Assembly: GCA_050874705.1 (NCBI GenBank)
Contig: JBNMLE010000030.1
Span: forward strand, 1-11,066
Origin: Fiminaster sp050874705
GTDB taxonomy: Bacteria > Bacillota_I > Bacilli_A > RFN20 > CAG-826
Reading direction: 5' to 3'
Length of the DNA stretch: 11,066 bases
Shown: positions 1-8,174 of the stretch, piece after piece
Position numbering within the stretch: position 1 is the stretch's first letter
Layout of the letters: each line of letters begins with the position of its first letter
The notes under the pieces: generated by a model
What the model was told of the DNA's origin: nothing
The model's input: only the letters and a program-made list of their open reading frames with translations
Databases searched by the model: none
Translations under genes and position numbers: made by a program

Positions 1-779
1 ATATAACAATATACGTAAATAAGGAAAAAGAATATAAAGTTACATTTATGGGCGTAAATGCTTTAAAAGAGGCAAAGCTTTGGGACAAAGATGCAAAAAT
101 AGTTGAACCGAAAAAGGCAAAATTAAATGCTCATTGGCTCAATATCGATGATCAAATAGGAAGCGACGAAGTTGGAACAGGCGACTTTTTTGGTCCAATA
201 TGTGTCGCTGCAAGTTTAGTAAGAGAAAGTGATATTTCATATTTAAAATCATTAGGAGTTGATGATAGCAAGAAATTGACCGATGAAAAAATTAAAGAAT
301 TAGGGAAAATATTGATTAATAAATTTCCATATTCACAACTTTCACTTGAAAACGAAAAATACAATAAACTTCATGAAGAAGGAATAAATCTTAATGAAAT
401 GAAAACTAAAATGCATAACCAAGTGTTGTTAAATTTAAGAAATAAATATCACATTAATAACATTTATGTAGATCAGTTTTTAGAAAAAGATAAGTATTAT
501 GCTTATTTAAAAGACACAAAAGAAATTGTTAATGACATAAATTTTAAAACAAAAGGCGAATCTTATTTCCCTTCTGTTGCTGTCGCAAGCATTATTGCTA
601 GATATTCATTTTTACAAAAAATGGAAAGATTAAGTGAAAAATACAAAATGGATATTCCTTTTGGAGCATCCACTAAAGTTAATAATTTTGCAAAAAAATT
701 CATCAAGACCTATGGAATTGATGAATTGAATAAAATTGTTAAGAAGAATTTTGCTAATTATAAAGAAATAATCGAATAA
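1..779 (+). CDS. rnhC: Ribonuclease HIII (5' end outside the window)
   Basis: RNase HIII cuts the RNA strand of RNA/DNA hybrids in the cytoplasm. The frame is open without a stop from base 3 through the left edge. The 15 residues before the first ATG (48) read like the end of the N-terminal TBP-like substrate-binding domain, so that ATG is probably internal and the gene is truncated by the window; 258 residues are visible. Counting from the ATG at 48, the catalytic core starts with GSDEVGTGDFFGP (residues 38-50), carrying the acidic pair D40 and E41. The VDDSKKLTDE block follows (71-80), then D142 in YVDQF and E171 in KGESYFPSVAVASIIAR. These four fit the DEDE set of type HIII enzymes rather than HII. 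The gene ends with TAA and abuts the convergent rluD with no spacer. Its likely terminator is inside rluD. Identification is very secure; the true start is not visible. Confidence 0.95.
   Translation, partial: ITIYVNKEKEYKVTFMGVNALKEAKLWDKDAKIVEPKKAKLNAHWLNIDDQIGSDEVGTGDFFGPICVAASLVRESDISYLKSLGVDDSKKLTDEKIKELGKILINKFPYSQLSLENEKYNKLHEEGINLNEMKTKMHNQVLLNLRNKYHINNIYVDQFLEKDKYYAYLKDTKEIVNDINFKTKGESYFPSVAVASIIARYSFLQKMERLSEKYKMDIPFGASTKVNNFAKKFIKTYGIDELNKIVKKNFANYKEIIE
692..727 (-). terminator. Candidate intrinsic terminator of the leftward cluster, inside rnhC
   Basis: Read on the minus strand, AATTCATCAA and TTGATGAATT form a perfect 10-bp inverted repeat around an 11-base loop that can close a further CC/GG. 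A run of seven T (two of them in the stem) follows directly. It lies about 55 bases downstream of the rluD stop, within the last codons of convergent rnhC. The stem is AT-rich (3 GC pairs in 10), so strength is uncertain. Confidence 0.55.
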
Positions 780-1679
780 TTATAATTTATTTAATACTTC
801 AGTAAAATAGGAAGGAAGATCGACATTGAATGTCATCTTCTTTTTAGTTTTAGGATGTATAAAACTAATTTCATGAGCAAACAACAATTGACCGTCTTTA
901 TAAATTGTTCTATTTCCTTTTCCATAAAGAGGGTCACCGATAACAGGATGGTGAATATAGTCCATATGAACTCTAATTTGATGAGTTCTTCCTGTTTCAA
1001 GAATGCATTCAACAAGGGTATAACCATTATATCGCTTAATAACTTTAAAATTTGTCACTGCTTCTTTACCATCTTTTAAATCAACGGCCATTTTAAGACG
1101 GTTTTTATCATCTCTTCCAATAGGAGCAATAATTTTCCCTTCATTTTCTTTAAACGAACCTAAAACAAGGGCGTAATATTTTCTTCCTAATGTATGGTCG
1201 ATGAGTTGTGAAGATAAAAATTCATGCGCAGCATTATTTTTAGCAACAATAATTAAACCAGCAGTATCTTTATCAAGTCTATGAACAATTCCTGGGCGAA
1301 AATCGCCATTAACTGAAGAAAGATTGTCGCTATGAAATTTCAAAGCATTTGCCATTGTGTGGGAGAAATTGCCCGCGCCTGGATGAACGACCAAACCAAC
1401 CGGCTTATTAATAACAATAACATCATCATCTTCATAAACAATGTCTAAAGGAATATCTTCTGCGATAAGATGAGACTCTTCTTTAGGAAAATCTTTTATA
1501 GATATTTCGTCATTTTCTTCAAGTTTATATGATGCTTTCTCAATTTTATTATTAACTAATATGTATCCATCTTTTAAATATTCTCGAATTTTGCTTCTGG
1601 AAACATCGCTTAAAATAAGGCTAAGTGCTTTATCAAGTCTTAGAGAGATATATTCGTTACTTATCTTTATTGTTTTCAT
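780..1679 (-). CDS. rluD: 23S rRNA pseudouridine synthase, RluD family (RluA superfamily)
   Basis: This 299-residue protein isomerises uridines to pseudouridine in 23S rRNA (RluD type) or related RNA. An N-terminal S4 RNA-binding domain covers about residues 12-65. The catalytic domain follows, with HRLDKDTAGL at 133-142 holding the catalytic aspartate D136, and the downstream block ETGRTHQIRVHM at 228-239. Length is normal for the family. The ATG at 1679 lies inside the end of lspA (23-bp overlap) and has no clear Shine-Dalgarno sequence, so translation is probably coupled to lspA. The lspA-rluD order is the same as lspA-ylyB in B. subtilis. It converges on rnhC with zero intergenic bases; its last codons contain, on the other strand, the likely rnhC terminator. 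Exact target site (RluD versus a paralogue) cannot be fixed from sequence alone. Confidence 0.93.
   Translation of the reverse strand: MKTIKISNEYISLRLDKALSLILSDVSRSKIREYLKDGYILVNNKIEKASYKLEENDEISIKDFPKEESHLIAEDIPLDIVYEDDDVIVINKPVGLVVHPGAGNFSHTMANALKFHSDNLSSVNGDFRPGIVHRLDKDTAGLIIVAKNNAAHEFLSSQLIDHTLGRKYYALVLGSFKENEGKIIAPIGRDDKNRLKMAVDLKDGKEAVTNFKVIKRYNGYTLVECILETGRTHQIRVHMDYIHHPVIGDPLYGKGNRTIYKDGQLLFAHEISFIHPKTKKKMTFNVDLPSYFTEVLNKL
815..845 (+). terminator. Candidate intrinsic terminator of rnhC, inside rluD
   Basis: On the plus strand GAAGAT and GACAT (815-826, with one bulged C at 821) pair with ATGTC and ATCTTC (830-840) around a TGA loop, and five T follow at 841-845. This is an 11-bp stem with a U tract, 36 bases after the rnhC stop. 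It lies opposite codons for the rluD C-terminus (region of KMTFNVDLP). The minus strand has no T run after the hairpin, so it should act only for rnhC. Confidence 0.6.
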
Positions 1680-2298
1680 TATTATTAGAAGAATCTTCTT
1701 TATTTTCTTCTTCCTTTTTCATTTTTTCATCATATTGTTCTGGAGTTAATTCATAAGCACCGCTTTTACCTTTTTTAATTGCTTCTTTGACAAGTTCAAT
1801 AATGATTAAAGCGATAATTATAATAACCCCGATGACAAGTGCACTATCAGCGATATTAAAAACAGGGAAATTGTTTGTAACTTTAATCCAGTCGATAACT
1901 CCATCAAAGCCGACAATTGCGTTCCAATAAAATGCACGATCAATTAAATTGCCAACAGCGCCCGCAAACATGAGCATTAATGCTGCTTTATACCAAGAAT
2001 TAACTTTATTGCGCTGCTTAATGTAATAAAACAAAATTGCCACAGACATAATTAAGGATATTGCTATCCAAAGTATTCTCATCCAAGTTTCTCCACCGTT
2101 TCCTAGAGAAAAAGCGGCACCAAGATTATGAGTTTTTGTAATCCATAAAAAATTAGGAATTAAAACAATCAATTGATTATCTTCAAGATTATTTTGAACA
2201 ACCCATTTTGTAACAATATCCACTACAAATATAACTAATGCTAGCCAAGTATATGAGAAGAATATTTTTTTCAAAATTGCTCTTGTTTTATCGCTCAT
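1657..2298 (-). CDS. lspA: Lipoprotein signal peptidase (signal peptidase II)
   Basis: This membrane aspartyl protease removes the signal peptide from diacylglyceryl-modified prolipoproteins. The protein has 213 residues with four hydrophobic spans, roughly at residues 15-33, 74-92, 104-119 and 150-170. Family landmarks are VDIVTKW (26-32), HNLGAAFSLG (57-66), GNLIDR with catalytic D120, and FNIADSALVIG with catalytic D151. The C-terminus carries an unusual hydrophilic tail of about 40 residues (174-213), rich in E, K and N, beyond the normal end of the family. I chose the ATG at 2298 because GGAGG lies 7 bases upstream and the ATG overlaps the ileS stop as ATGA. An upstream TTG at 2316 would put the Shine-Dalgarno inside the gene. 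A clear substrate is encoded in the same cluster: the lipoprotein nuclease at 5257-6996. Confidence 0.95.
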   Translation of the reverse strand: MSDKTRAILKKIFFSYTWLALVIFVVDIVTKWVVQNNLEDNQLIVLIPNFLWITKTHNLGAAFSLGNGGETWMRILWIAISLIMSVAILFYYIKQRNKVNSWYKAALMLMFAGAVGNLIDRAFYWNAIVGFDGVIDWIKVTNNFPVFNIADSALVIGVIIIIALIIIELVKEAIKKGKSGAYELTPEQYDEKMKKEEENKEDSSNNNENNKDK

Positions 2299-5018
2299 TT
2301 TAAAACCTCCGCACAACGATGGCAGACATATGTATCTTCATCGATTTGTTCGAGTTTATCGACATAATTCCAACAACGTGGACATTTAACTGCATCAATA
2401 TGATGAGCTTCAACATTCTTTAATGAATCATTAATTTCAACTTTGCTAACAATTAATAATTTAGCAAGTTCTTCGAGATTTTTGTCTAAATTTGTATCAT
2501 GAAGAACTTTATAATCAGGTGTAACAATAAGTGCTTCTTGTGAAGAACCAACAACCCCGTTAGCGCGTTTTTCTTCAATTGATTTATTAACATCATTTCT
2601 AAATGCTAAGAATGATGCATATTGATCAAGAACGTCTTTTGAATATTCATGACTTTCTTTTGGATAATCAAGCAATGACGCAGATCTTCCATCATAATTA
2701 GGCATATTCTTATAAACTTCTTCCATTGTAAATGGCAATACAGGTGTAAGCATTCTCATAAGTTCATCGCCTACTTTATAAATAACGTTCTGCATTTGTT
2801 TTCTTCTAAGAGAATTAACACCATTACAATATAAAATATCTTTACCGATATCTAAATAGAAGCTAGAAAGATCAGTTGACATAAATGTCATAATTTTTGT
2901 AACAGCACTTGCAAAATCAAATTTATCAAAACTTGCGATTACGCTGTTTTTCACTTCTTCAAGTCTAGCGAGTATGAATTTGTCAACAACTTCATAGGAA
3001 TCTACTTTATCTTTAATAGGATCAAATTTGGAATTTTCACCATTAGAGAGATTTCCTAAAAGGAATTTGAATGTGTTACGAATCTTGCGATATTGTTCAG
3101 CGACTTGTTTTAAAAGGTTTTCGCTTATTCTAACATCTTGTTGATAATTAACTGTTGAAACCCATAAACGAAGTATGTCGGCCCCATAAATGTTTGCCAT
3201 TTTATTTGGATCGACACCATTGCCTTTAGATTTTGACATTTTTTCGCCTTTTTCATCAAGAACCCAACCATGAGTAACAACATTTTTATATGGAGCTTTG
3301 TCATAGCACGCAACTGAAACAGTTAAAGACGAATTAAACCAACCTCTAAATTGGTCAGCACCTTCTAAATATAGATCAACTGGGAATGGATGATTATTTT
3401 TAACCATTACAGCGTTGAATGATGAGCCTGAGTCAAACCAAACATCCATGATGTCTTTTTCTTTTGTAAATACACCATTTGGTGAATGTTCGTTTTTGTA
3501 ATTTTCTGGTAAGAAGAATTTAGCGTCTTTAGTAAACCAAACATCGGTACCAAATTCTTTGAATTTGTTCACAATATTGTCAAATACAACTTGTTCAATG
3601 ATTGGTGTTCCATCTTCAGCATAAATAATTGGGATTGGGACACCCCAAATTCTTTGTCTAGATATGCACCAGTCTGTACGATCTTTGACCATATTTGCAA
3701 TGCGGTCATGACCCCAAGTTGGGAACCAATTAACTTTATCTATTTCACTTAAAAGTTCATCACGGATTTTTCCAATTGAACAGAACCATTGAGGTGTAGC
3801 TCTAAAAATAAGAGGTTTTCCTGTTCTCCAGTCATGAGGATAGCTATGAACAATTTCATCACATTTTAATAAAGAACCATTTTCTTTAATAATATCTAAA
3901 ACAACCTTATTAGCGTCTTCATAGAATAAGCCCGCTAATTTGTCGCCGCAATCGCTAGTTAATCTACCACTTGAATCAACTGGGCAATATGGTTGAATGC
4001 CGTATTTTTGGCAAACAGTAAAGTCATCAACGCCGTGTCCAGGAGCGGTATGAACTAATCCTGTACCACTTTCATTAGTGACATGTTCACCAACAATAAT
4101 AATTGAATCTCTATCATAGAATGGATGTTTAGTTAAAACGCCTCCAAGTTTTTTTCCTTGGAATGTTTTAATTTCTTCGCATTCTTTTAATCCTAATTCT
4201 TCTTGTAAGCGATCTTTAAATTCTTTTAATAGAATTAAATCGCCTTTTTCAGTATGATATAAACCATATTCAAAACGTGGATGTACACTAATAGCAAGGT
4301 TTGCAGGAAGTGTCCAAGGAGTTGTTGTCCAAATTACTGCTTTTGAACCATTTGGTACAACGCCTTTTCCGTCTCTTACATCAAACGCAACATATATAGC
4401 ATATGATTTTATATCTTTATAATCGATTTCAGCTTCCGCTAATGCGGTCTCACTGCTCCATGACCAATAAACAGGTTTAAGGCCTTTATAAATGAGACCT
4501 CTTAATGCCATCTTAGCAAAGACTTCGATTTGTTGAACTTCAAAATCTTTATTAAGTGTCAAATATGCATGATCATAATCGCCCATTACACCTAAACGAA
4601 CTATTTGGGATTTTTGATGTGCGACTTGTTTTAAAGCATATTCACGACATTTTTGACGGAATTCATCAACAGGTGTTGTTTTTCTATTTACACCACTTTT
4701 TGTGACTTGCACTTCAATTGGAAGACCATGAGTATCGAAACCAAAAATGAATGGAACATAATATCCAGACATAGTTTTGTATCTAACAATTAAGTCTTTT
4801 AAAATGCGGTTAAGCATATGTCCACAGTGCATATCTCCATTCGCGTATGGAGGACCATCATGGAAAGCATATTCTTTACAGCCTTCTCTATTTTTAAGCA
4901 TTTGTTCATATAAATGCTCATCTTGCCATTTCTTTACAAGCAATGGTTCTTTATTAGCTAAATTGCCACGCATTTCAAAGTCAGTTTTTGGCATCAATAA
5001 TGTCTTTTTTAGTTCCAT
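2295..5018 (-). CDS. ileS: Isoleucyl-tRNA synthetase
   Basis: This class I synthetase charges tRNA-Ile with isoleucine and edits mischarged valine. It has 907 residues, normal for the bacterial type. The Rossmann core opens with HDGPPYANGDMHCGH (53-67); the signature reads HCGH, with Cys in the variable position. The CP1 editing domain shows WTTTPWTLPAN (230-240) and GTGLVHTAPGHGVDDF (318-333). The second signature is KMSKS (593-597). The anticodon-binding region follows. The C-terminal zinc site has four cysteines, C879/C882 and C899/C902, three residues short of the end. The ATG at 5018 has a Shine-Dalgarno (AAGGAGA) upstream. An isoleucine T-box leader precedes it. It ends in TGA, overlapping lspA by ATGA. 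The ileS-lspA-rluD order is conserved with B. subtilis. Confidence 0.98.
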   Translation of the reverse strand: MELKKTLLMPKTDFEMRGNLANKEPLLVKKWQDEHLYEQMLKNREGCKEYAFHDGPPYANGDMHCGHMLNRILKDLIVRYKTMSGYYVPFIFGFDTHGLPIEVQVTKSGVNRKTTPVDEFRQKCREYALKQVAHQKSQIVRLGVMGDYDHAYLTLNKDFEVQQIEVFAKMALRGLIYKGLKPVYWSWSSETALAEAEIDYKDIKSYAIYVAFDVRDGKGVVPNGSKAVIWTTTPWTLPANLAISVHPRFEYGLYHTEKGDLILLKEFKDRLQEELGLKECEEIKTFQGKKLGGVLTKHPFYDRDSIIIVGEHVTNESGTGLVHTAPGHGVDDFTVCQKYGIQPYCPVDSSGRLTSDCGDKLAGLFYEDANKVVLDIIKENGSLLKCDEIVHSYPHDWRTGKPLIFRATPQWFCSIGKIRDELLSEIDKVNWFPTWGHDRIANMVKDRTDWCISRQRIWGVPIPIIYAEDGTPIIEQVVFDNIVNKFKEFGTDVWFTKDAKFFLPENYKNEHSPNGVFTKEKDIMDVWFDSGSSFNAVMVKNNHPFPVDLYLEGADQFRGWFNSSLTVSVACYDKAPYKNVVTHGWVLDEKGEKMSKSKGNGVDPNKMANIYGADILRLWVSTVNYQQDVRISENLLKQVAEQYRKIRNTFKFLLGNLSNGENSKFDPIKDKVDSYEVVDKFILARLEEVKNSVIASFDKFDFASAVTKIMTFMSTDLSSFYLDIGKDILYCNGVNSLRRKQMQNVIYKVGDELMRMLTPVLPFTMEEVYKNMPNYDGRSASLLDYPKESHEYSKDVLDQYASFLAFRNDVNKSIEEKRANGVVGSSQEALIVTPDYKVLHDTNLDKNLEELAKLLIVSKVEINDSLKNVEAHHIDAVKCPRCWNYVDKLEQIDEDTYVCHRCAEVLK
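2306..2310 (-). promoter_or_regulatory. Ribosome binding site that fixes the lspA start
   Basis: GGAGG on the minus strand sits 7 bases before the ATG at 2298, inside the last codons of ileS. It decides against the upstream in-frame TTG at 2316. Confidence 0.8.
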
Positions 5019-5041
5019 AAGTTCTCCTTTTTTAAACCATA

Positions 5042-5247
5042 TAAAAAGCGCCTTTAAGGGCGCAACTAACGCGGTACCACCTTAATTCTATAACTATGTT
5101 ATAGCACTCGTTATCAGTCTTTTAACGCAGACAAGTCGACCTTCCTAATTGTATTTCAGAAGATGTGCTCGGAAGTGATATTTCTTAACAATTTGATAGG
5201 CTTTCACCATCCCTATCTCGCTAATGGGGGCTAAGAAACGTGTCTTC
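5042..5247 (-). promoter_or_regulatory. T-box riboswitch (leader of ileS), isoleucine specificity
   Basis: The leader fills the gap between the nuclease gene and ileS. Stem I starts at 5247 with GAAG pairing to CTTC (5172-5175). Above it TTTCTTA (5232-5238) pairs with TAAGAAA (5181-5187). The internal loop's 3' side reads TATCA, presenting ATC (5177-5179), an isoleucine codon followed by A. An apical helix GATAGG/CCTATC is visible. Stem III is CTATAAC-loop-GTTATAG (5088-5104). The T-box sequence AAGGTGGTACCGCG lies just after it, with bulge TGGT (5076-5079) complementary to ACCA, as expected for a tRNA with discriminator A. A terminator hairpin follows. Uncharged tRNA-Ile should stabilise the antiterminator and switch on ileS-lspA-rluD. 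All parts are seen in the sequence; the mechanism is established for the family. Confidence 0.95.
5043..5063 (-). terminator. Conditional terminator of the T-box leader
   Basis: On the minus strand GCGCC and GGCGC form a GC-only 5-bp stem around a 6-base loop, followed by five T. It lies directly after the T-box motif and 25 bases before the ileS start, so it is the expected attenuator that charged tRNA-Ile leaves intact. Confidence 0.88.
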
Positions 5248-5256
5248 GTCTTTGCT

Positions 5257-6996
5257 TTATCCTCTTGTTTTTTCAACAAGAATTCCAACTCTACCGATTC
5301 TAAATCCAGTAGCTACATTGGTAATATCAATTTTCACCTTTCCAATTTTTTGATTAATTCCTCCAAGAGAAACACCAACTGTTTGAAGAGATGAATGGGC
5401 GATATGATTAATTCGTTTTGAATAAACATTTTTACCGCCAATACTCATTGTAACATTATACGACCCATAATACTCATTAGAAGTATTTGTTTCGATAAAT
5501 ATTTTTTTAATAACATAATTATTATCGTAACAAAAATCGCTTTCTGTTTCTAAAGAAATATTGTTTGCTGGAGATGATTTTGATCCAACATTAACACCAT
5601 ACGGTTCACCATTCCTATCAAGAGCTTTTATAGTTTTAGCATCCCCAAAATCAATATTCCAGGTCACACCATTATAAGATACTTTATTTTGCCCTTTTCC
5701 TAAACCATCTGGAAGCATTGTAAATTTATAATTAAATTCATTCCATTCTTTTGGAGCAACATTGATGTTATATGAATATGACAAATTATTATCATAATTT
5801 ATTGTTATTAATTTTCCGTTTTGTTCGAATGATAAAGTATCTTTATCGTTAACGCCACTTACAACATATTTATCAGTCTTTTCAACCTTAAATGAATTAG
5901 TAACTGTGTAAACTTCAAGATCTTTAGATGAATCGAATATGTCTCCTCCATCATAGGAATATCTAACATTTTTAACTGCAATATTGTGAACATTATCGTT
6001 TGCTAAATCGAGAATATCATAAGCATTTGGAATATTAATTAGACTTCCTTTTGTCCTTTGCTTACTTCCATAAACATAATCCACTAGTCCAGGGAAATCT
6101 ACAAATGGGTTTCTGTTTCCTTGTTCGCTTTGTACAACATTTGTATGTTGATATTCAAGTCTATCAGGAAGAAAAGCATTGTTCCATTCGATTAAATCTT
6201 CAAGATTTTGATGGCATTTAGTACCCATTTGAGCAGACATTAAACTGCATTTTGTTCCAGATGTTTTGCTTACAATTTGTAAACCAATTGATAACTTATG
6301 TCCTTCTTTATCAATTGCTTTAACCCAGGAGTCTTTTCCATACATTAATCCCATATAAAATATCGCTCTAGCAACTTTGCCCTTGTCTTTATCTCCAGGT
6401 TCAAATGCTGCTTCGTTTATATCAGTATATGGATCATCATCCCTACTTTTAGCTGTTCCAACATAGCGAACGTTTTCATCATCATCAGGAATATTTCCAT
6501 AACAATTGTTTGAATGAGATGAATTTGCAGAACTATATGAAGCATAAAGGTTGTGAAAATCAGTAGCGGTTCCAAGTTCTTTAACCGCATCACCAGTTCC
6601 AAGGCCAGTCATAAGAGACGCAGGCCAGCAATGTTCTCTTTGCCAATTTGTGGAATTATTGCCTGTTATTTTATATTCTTCTATATCGCTATAAAGAAGA
6701 TGCACTTTATCAAAATTAGTTAAAGATTGGTCAGCATTTCTATTTGTATCCCAATTAGCGCCACCAGAAACGTATGGAATAGCGTGATAATCGCGATATA
6801 CAATTTGATATAATTGATTTTTTAAATCAACACCATTTTTCCAACTTTTTAGTCCTTTATAATAACCATCGAAAATTTCTTCAGGATTATATGCACTAAC
6901 AAATGGTTCTTCGCTTGTTGTGGATGTTTGTTTGTCACACCCTGATAATCCTGTTACAAGCAAAGTGACTATAAATAATAACGGCAATTTTTTCAT
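5257..6996 (-). CDS. Secreted lipoprotein endonuclease, endonuclease I (EndA/BsnI-like) family
   Basis: A 579-residue exported nuclease predicted to cut DNA and/or RNA at the outer face of the membrane. The N-terminus is a lipoprotein signal peptide (KK, hydrophobic core 4-16, lipobox LSGC with C20). The endonuclease I domain spans about 38-310. It has REHCWPAS (120-127; catalytic-type H122), TDFHNLYAS (145-153), HSNNCYG (161-167), a helix RAIFYMGLMYG (210-220) and the family's closing block GNRNPFVDFPGLVDYVYG (293-310). Four cysteines (123, 165, 250, 261) could form disulfides. Residues about 330-579 are a beta-rich extension of unknown role, roughly doubling the usual length. The start is 3 bases after the ftsZ stop and lacks a Shine-Dalgarno, suggesting coupling to ftsZ. 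Nucleotide scavenging is a reasonable guess for the role; substrate preference is unknown. Confidence 0.9.
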   Translation of the reverse strand: MKKLPLLFIVTLLVTGLSGCDKQTSTTSEEPFVSAYNPEEIFDGYYKGLKSWKNGVDLKNQLYQIVYRDYHAIPYVSGGANWDTNRNADQSLTNFDKVHLLYSDIEEYKITGNNSTNWQREHCWPASLMTGLGTGDAVKELGTATDFHNLYASYSSANSSHSNNCYGNIPDDDENVRYVGTAKSRDDDPYTDINEAAFEPGDKDKGKVARAIFYMGLMYGKDSWVKAIDKEGHKLSIGLQIVSKTSGTKCSLMSAQMGTKCHQNLEDLIEWNNAFLPDRLEYQHTNVVQSEQGNRNPFVDFPGLVDYVYGSKQRTKGSLINIPNAYDILDLANDNVHNIAVKNVRYSYDGGDIFDSSKDLEVYTVTNSFKVEKTDKYVVSGVNDKDTLSFEQNGKLITINYDNNLSYSYNINVAPKEWNEFNYKFTMLPDGLGKGQNKVSYNGVTWNIDFGDAKTIKALDRNGEPYGVNVGSKSSPANNISLETESDFCYDNNYVIKKIFIETNTSNEYYGSYNVTMSIGGKNVYSKRINHIAHSSLQTVGVSLGGINQKIGKVKIDITNVATGFRIGRVGILVEKTRG

Positions 6997-6999
6997 AGA

Positions 7000-8163
7000 C
7001 TAAAATATATTTTTGCTTTTTAAAAATGAAGGAAGGAAATCATCTTCTTCATCCTTTTTATTTTCCTCTTCAACATGCTGTTCAGCATTATTAGTGTTTT
7101 CTTCAGTGCTAACTAATGGAGGAACAACATCTTTATTTTGTTCATTCATTTGATTTTCATGTTGTTTAAATAATTGTGATTTATCAAAAGTAGGAACAGC
7201 TGTAAAATCAAAATCATCTGTAAAATCGCTTGCAATAACACTTACAAGAATTTGGTCTGTTAATTGGTCATTAATTGATACACCAAATTTAACATCAACT
7301 GCGTTTCCTGCAGCATCAATAATGCGATCAACTGTTTCTTGAGCTTCATAAAGTGAAACGCTTTTTCCACATGTTACTGCACATATAGCACGTCTTGCAC
7401 CATTAATGCTTGCTTCAAGAAGAGGAGATGAAATCGCGCTTTGTGCGGCTTCTTGGGCTTTGTTTGGACCACTTCCTGTACCAAAACCAATTAAGGCAAT
7501 ACCAGAATTTTCAAGTGTCTTTTTAACATCAGCAAAATCAAGATTGATGACCGCTGGCATAAGAATTAAATCTGTAACCGTTTTAACTGATTGAGCAAGA
7601 ACTCTATCGCTTTCCGCAAATGCTTCAGAAATTGGAGCGGTACCATTAACCATAAGCAATTTATCATTTGAAACAATAATAATTGAATCAACTGCCTCTT
7701 TAAGCTCATTAAGTCCTTCACCTGAATTTGCAATACGCTTTTTACCTTCGAATGTAAATGGTCGAGTAACAATCGCAACTGTTAAAGCACCTTCTTCGCG
7801 AGCAATTCGCGCTACAACTGGAGCAGCACCTGTTCCTGTTCCACCACCCATACCGGCAGCGATAAATACCATATTAGCGCCTTTTACAATCGAACGAATA
7901 TCTTCTTCGCTTGCTTCGGCTGCTTCTTTTCCAACTGATGGTTCGCCACCAGCTCCAAGACCTTGAGTAATGTCTTCACCAAGAACTAATCTATTTTTAG
8001 CTTTTGATGTAGCTAATGCTTGTCTATCGGTATTTAAAACATAAAATTCAACAGACGAAATATCTTCATCAATCATTCTGTTAACAGCGTTATTGCCTGC
8101 GCCACCAACACCGATGACGACAATGCGGGCAACCGCTTCAAAATTATCTAAATCTTCAAACAT
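7000..8163 (-). CDS. ftsZ: Cell division GTPase FtsZ
   Basis: This tubulin homologue polymerises into the Z ring at mid-cell. It has 387 residues, normal length. The GTP-binding half shows IGVGGAGNNAVNRM (17-30), the tubulin signature GGGTGTG (106-112) followed by AAPVVA, and TRPF (133-136). The catalytic T7 loop is NLDFADV (207-213), so the polymerisation-coupled GTPase site is complete. A charged, poorly conserved linker (about 318-372) leads to the C-terminal peptide DDFLPSFLKSK (374-384). This matches the D-x-P-x-F-L type tail that binds FtsA in other bacteria. The ATG at 8163 has a perfect AGGAGG 7 bases upstream that overlaps the ftsA stop codon; the gap to ftsA is 11 bp. It ends in TAG, 3 bases before the nuclease gene. 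Confidence 0.99.
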   Translation of the reverse strand: MFEDLDNFEAVARIVVIGVGGAGNNAVNRMIDEDISSVEFYVLNTDRQALATSKAKNRLVLGEDITQGLGAGGEPSVGKEAAEASEEDIRSIVKGANMVFIAAGMGGGTGTGAAPVVARIAREEGALTVAIVTRPFTFEGKKRIANSGEGLNELKEAVDSIIIVSNDKLLMVNGTAPISEAFAESDRVLAQSVKTVTDLILMPAVINLDFADVKKTLENSGIALIGFGTGSGPNKAQEAAQSAISSPLLEASINGARRAICAVTCGKSVSLYEAQETVDRIIDAAGNAVDVKFGVSINDQLTDQILVSVIASDFTDDFDFTAVPTFDKSQLFKQHENQMNEQNKDVVPPLVSTEENTNNAEQHVEEENKKDEEDDFLPSFLKSKNIF

Positions 8164-8174
8164 GGGATGTCCTC

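Noticed and set aside
48..779. Taking the ATG at 48 as the true start of RNase HIII.
   Set aside because: The frame stays open to the left edge with sequence fitting the N-terminal domain, no Shine-Dalgarno is seen, and the product would be too short for RNase HIII.
2299..2316. TTG at 2316 as the lspA start.
   Set aside because: It would place the GGAGG site within the coding region and adds residues with no family match; the ATG at 2298 is correctly spaced.
3997..4001. Short homopolymer runs of T or A throughout ileS and neighbours as frameshift or terminator signals.
   Set aside because: They are expected at this AT content and have no adjoining stems; the ileS frame is intact from end to end.
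4813..4830. HCGH instead of HIGH in isoleucyl-tRNA synthetase as an active-site defect.
   Set aside because: The variable second position tolerates many residues and both histidines and the glycine are present; all other motifs are intact.
5264..5280. CTTGTT/AACAAG hairpin at the end of the nuclease gene as a terminator.
   Set aside because: Only 6 bp, AT-rich, and followed on the minus strand by AGGATAAAGC rather than T.
5297..5324. TTACCA-16-TAGAAT on the minus strand as a dedicated ileS promoter inside the nuclease gene.
   Set aside because: A weak -35 with a plausible -10 in AT-rich coding DNA is expected by chance; not strong enough to list.
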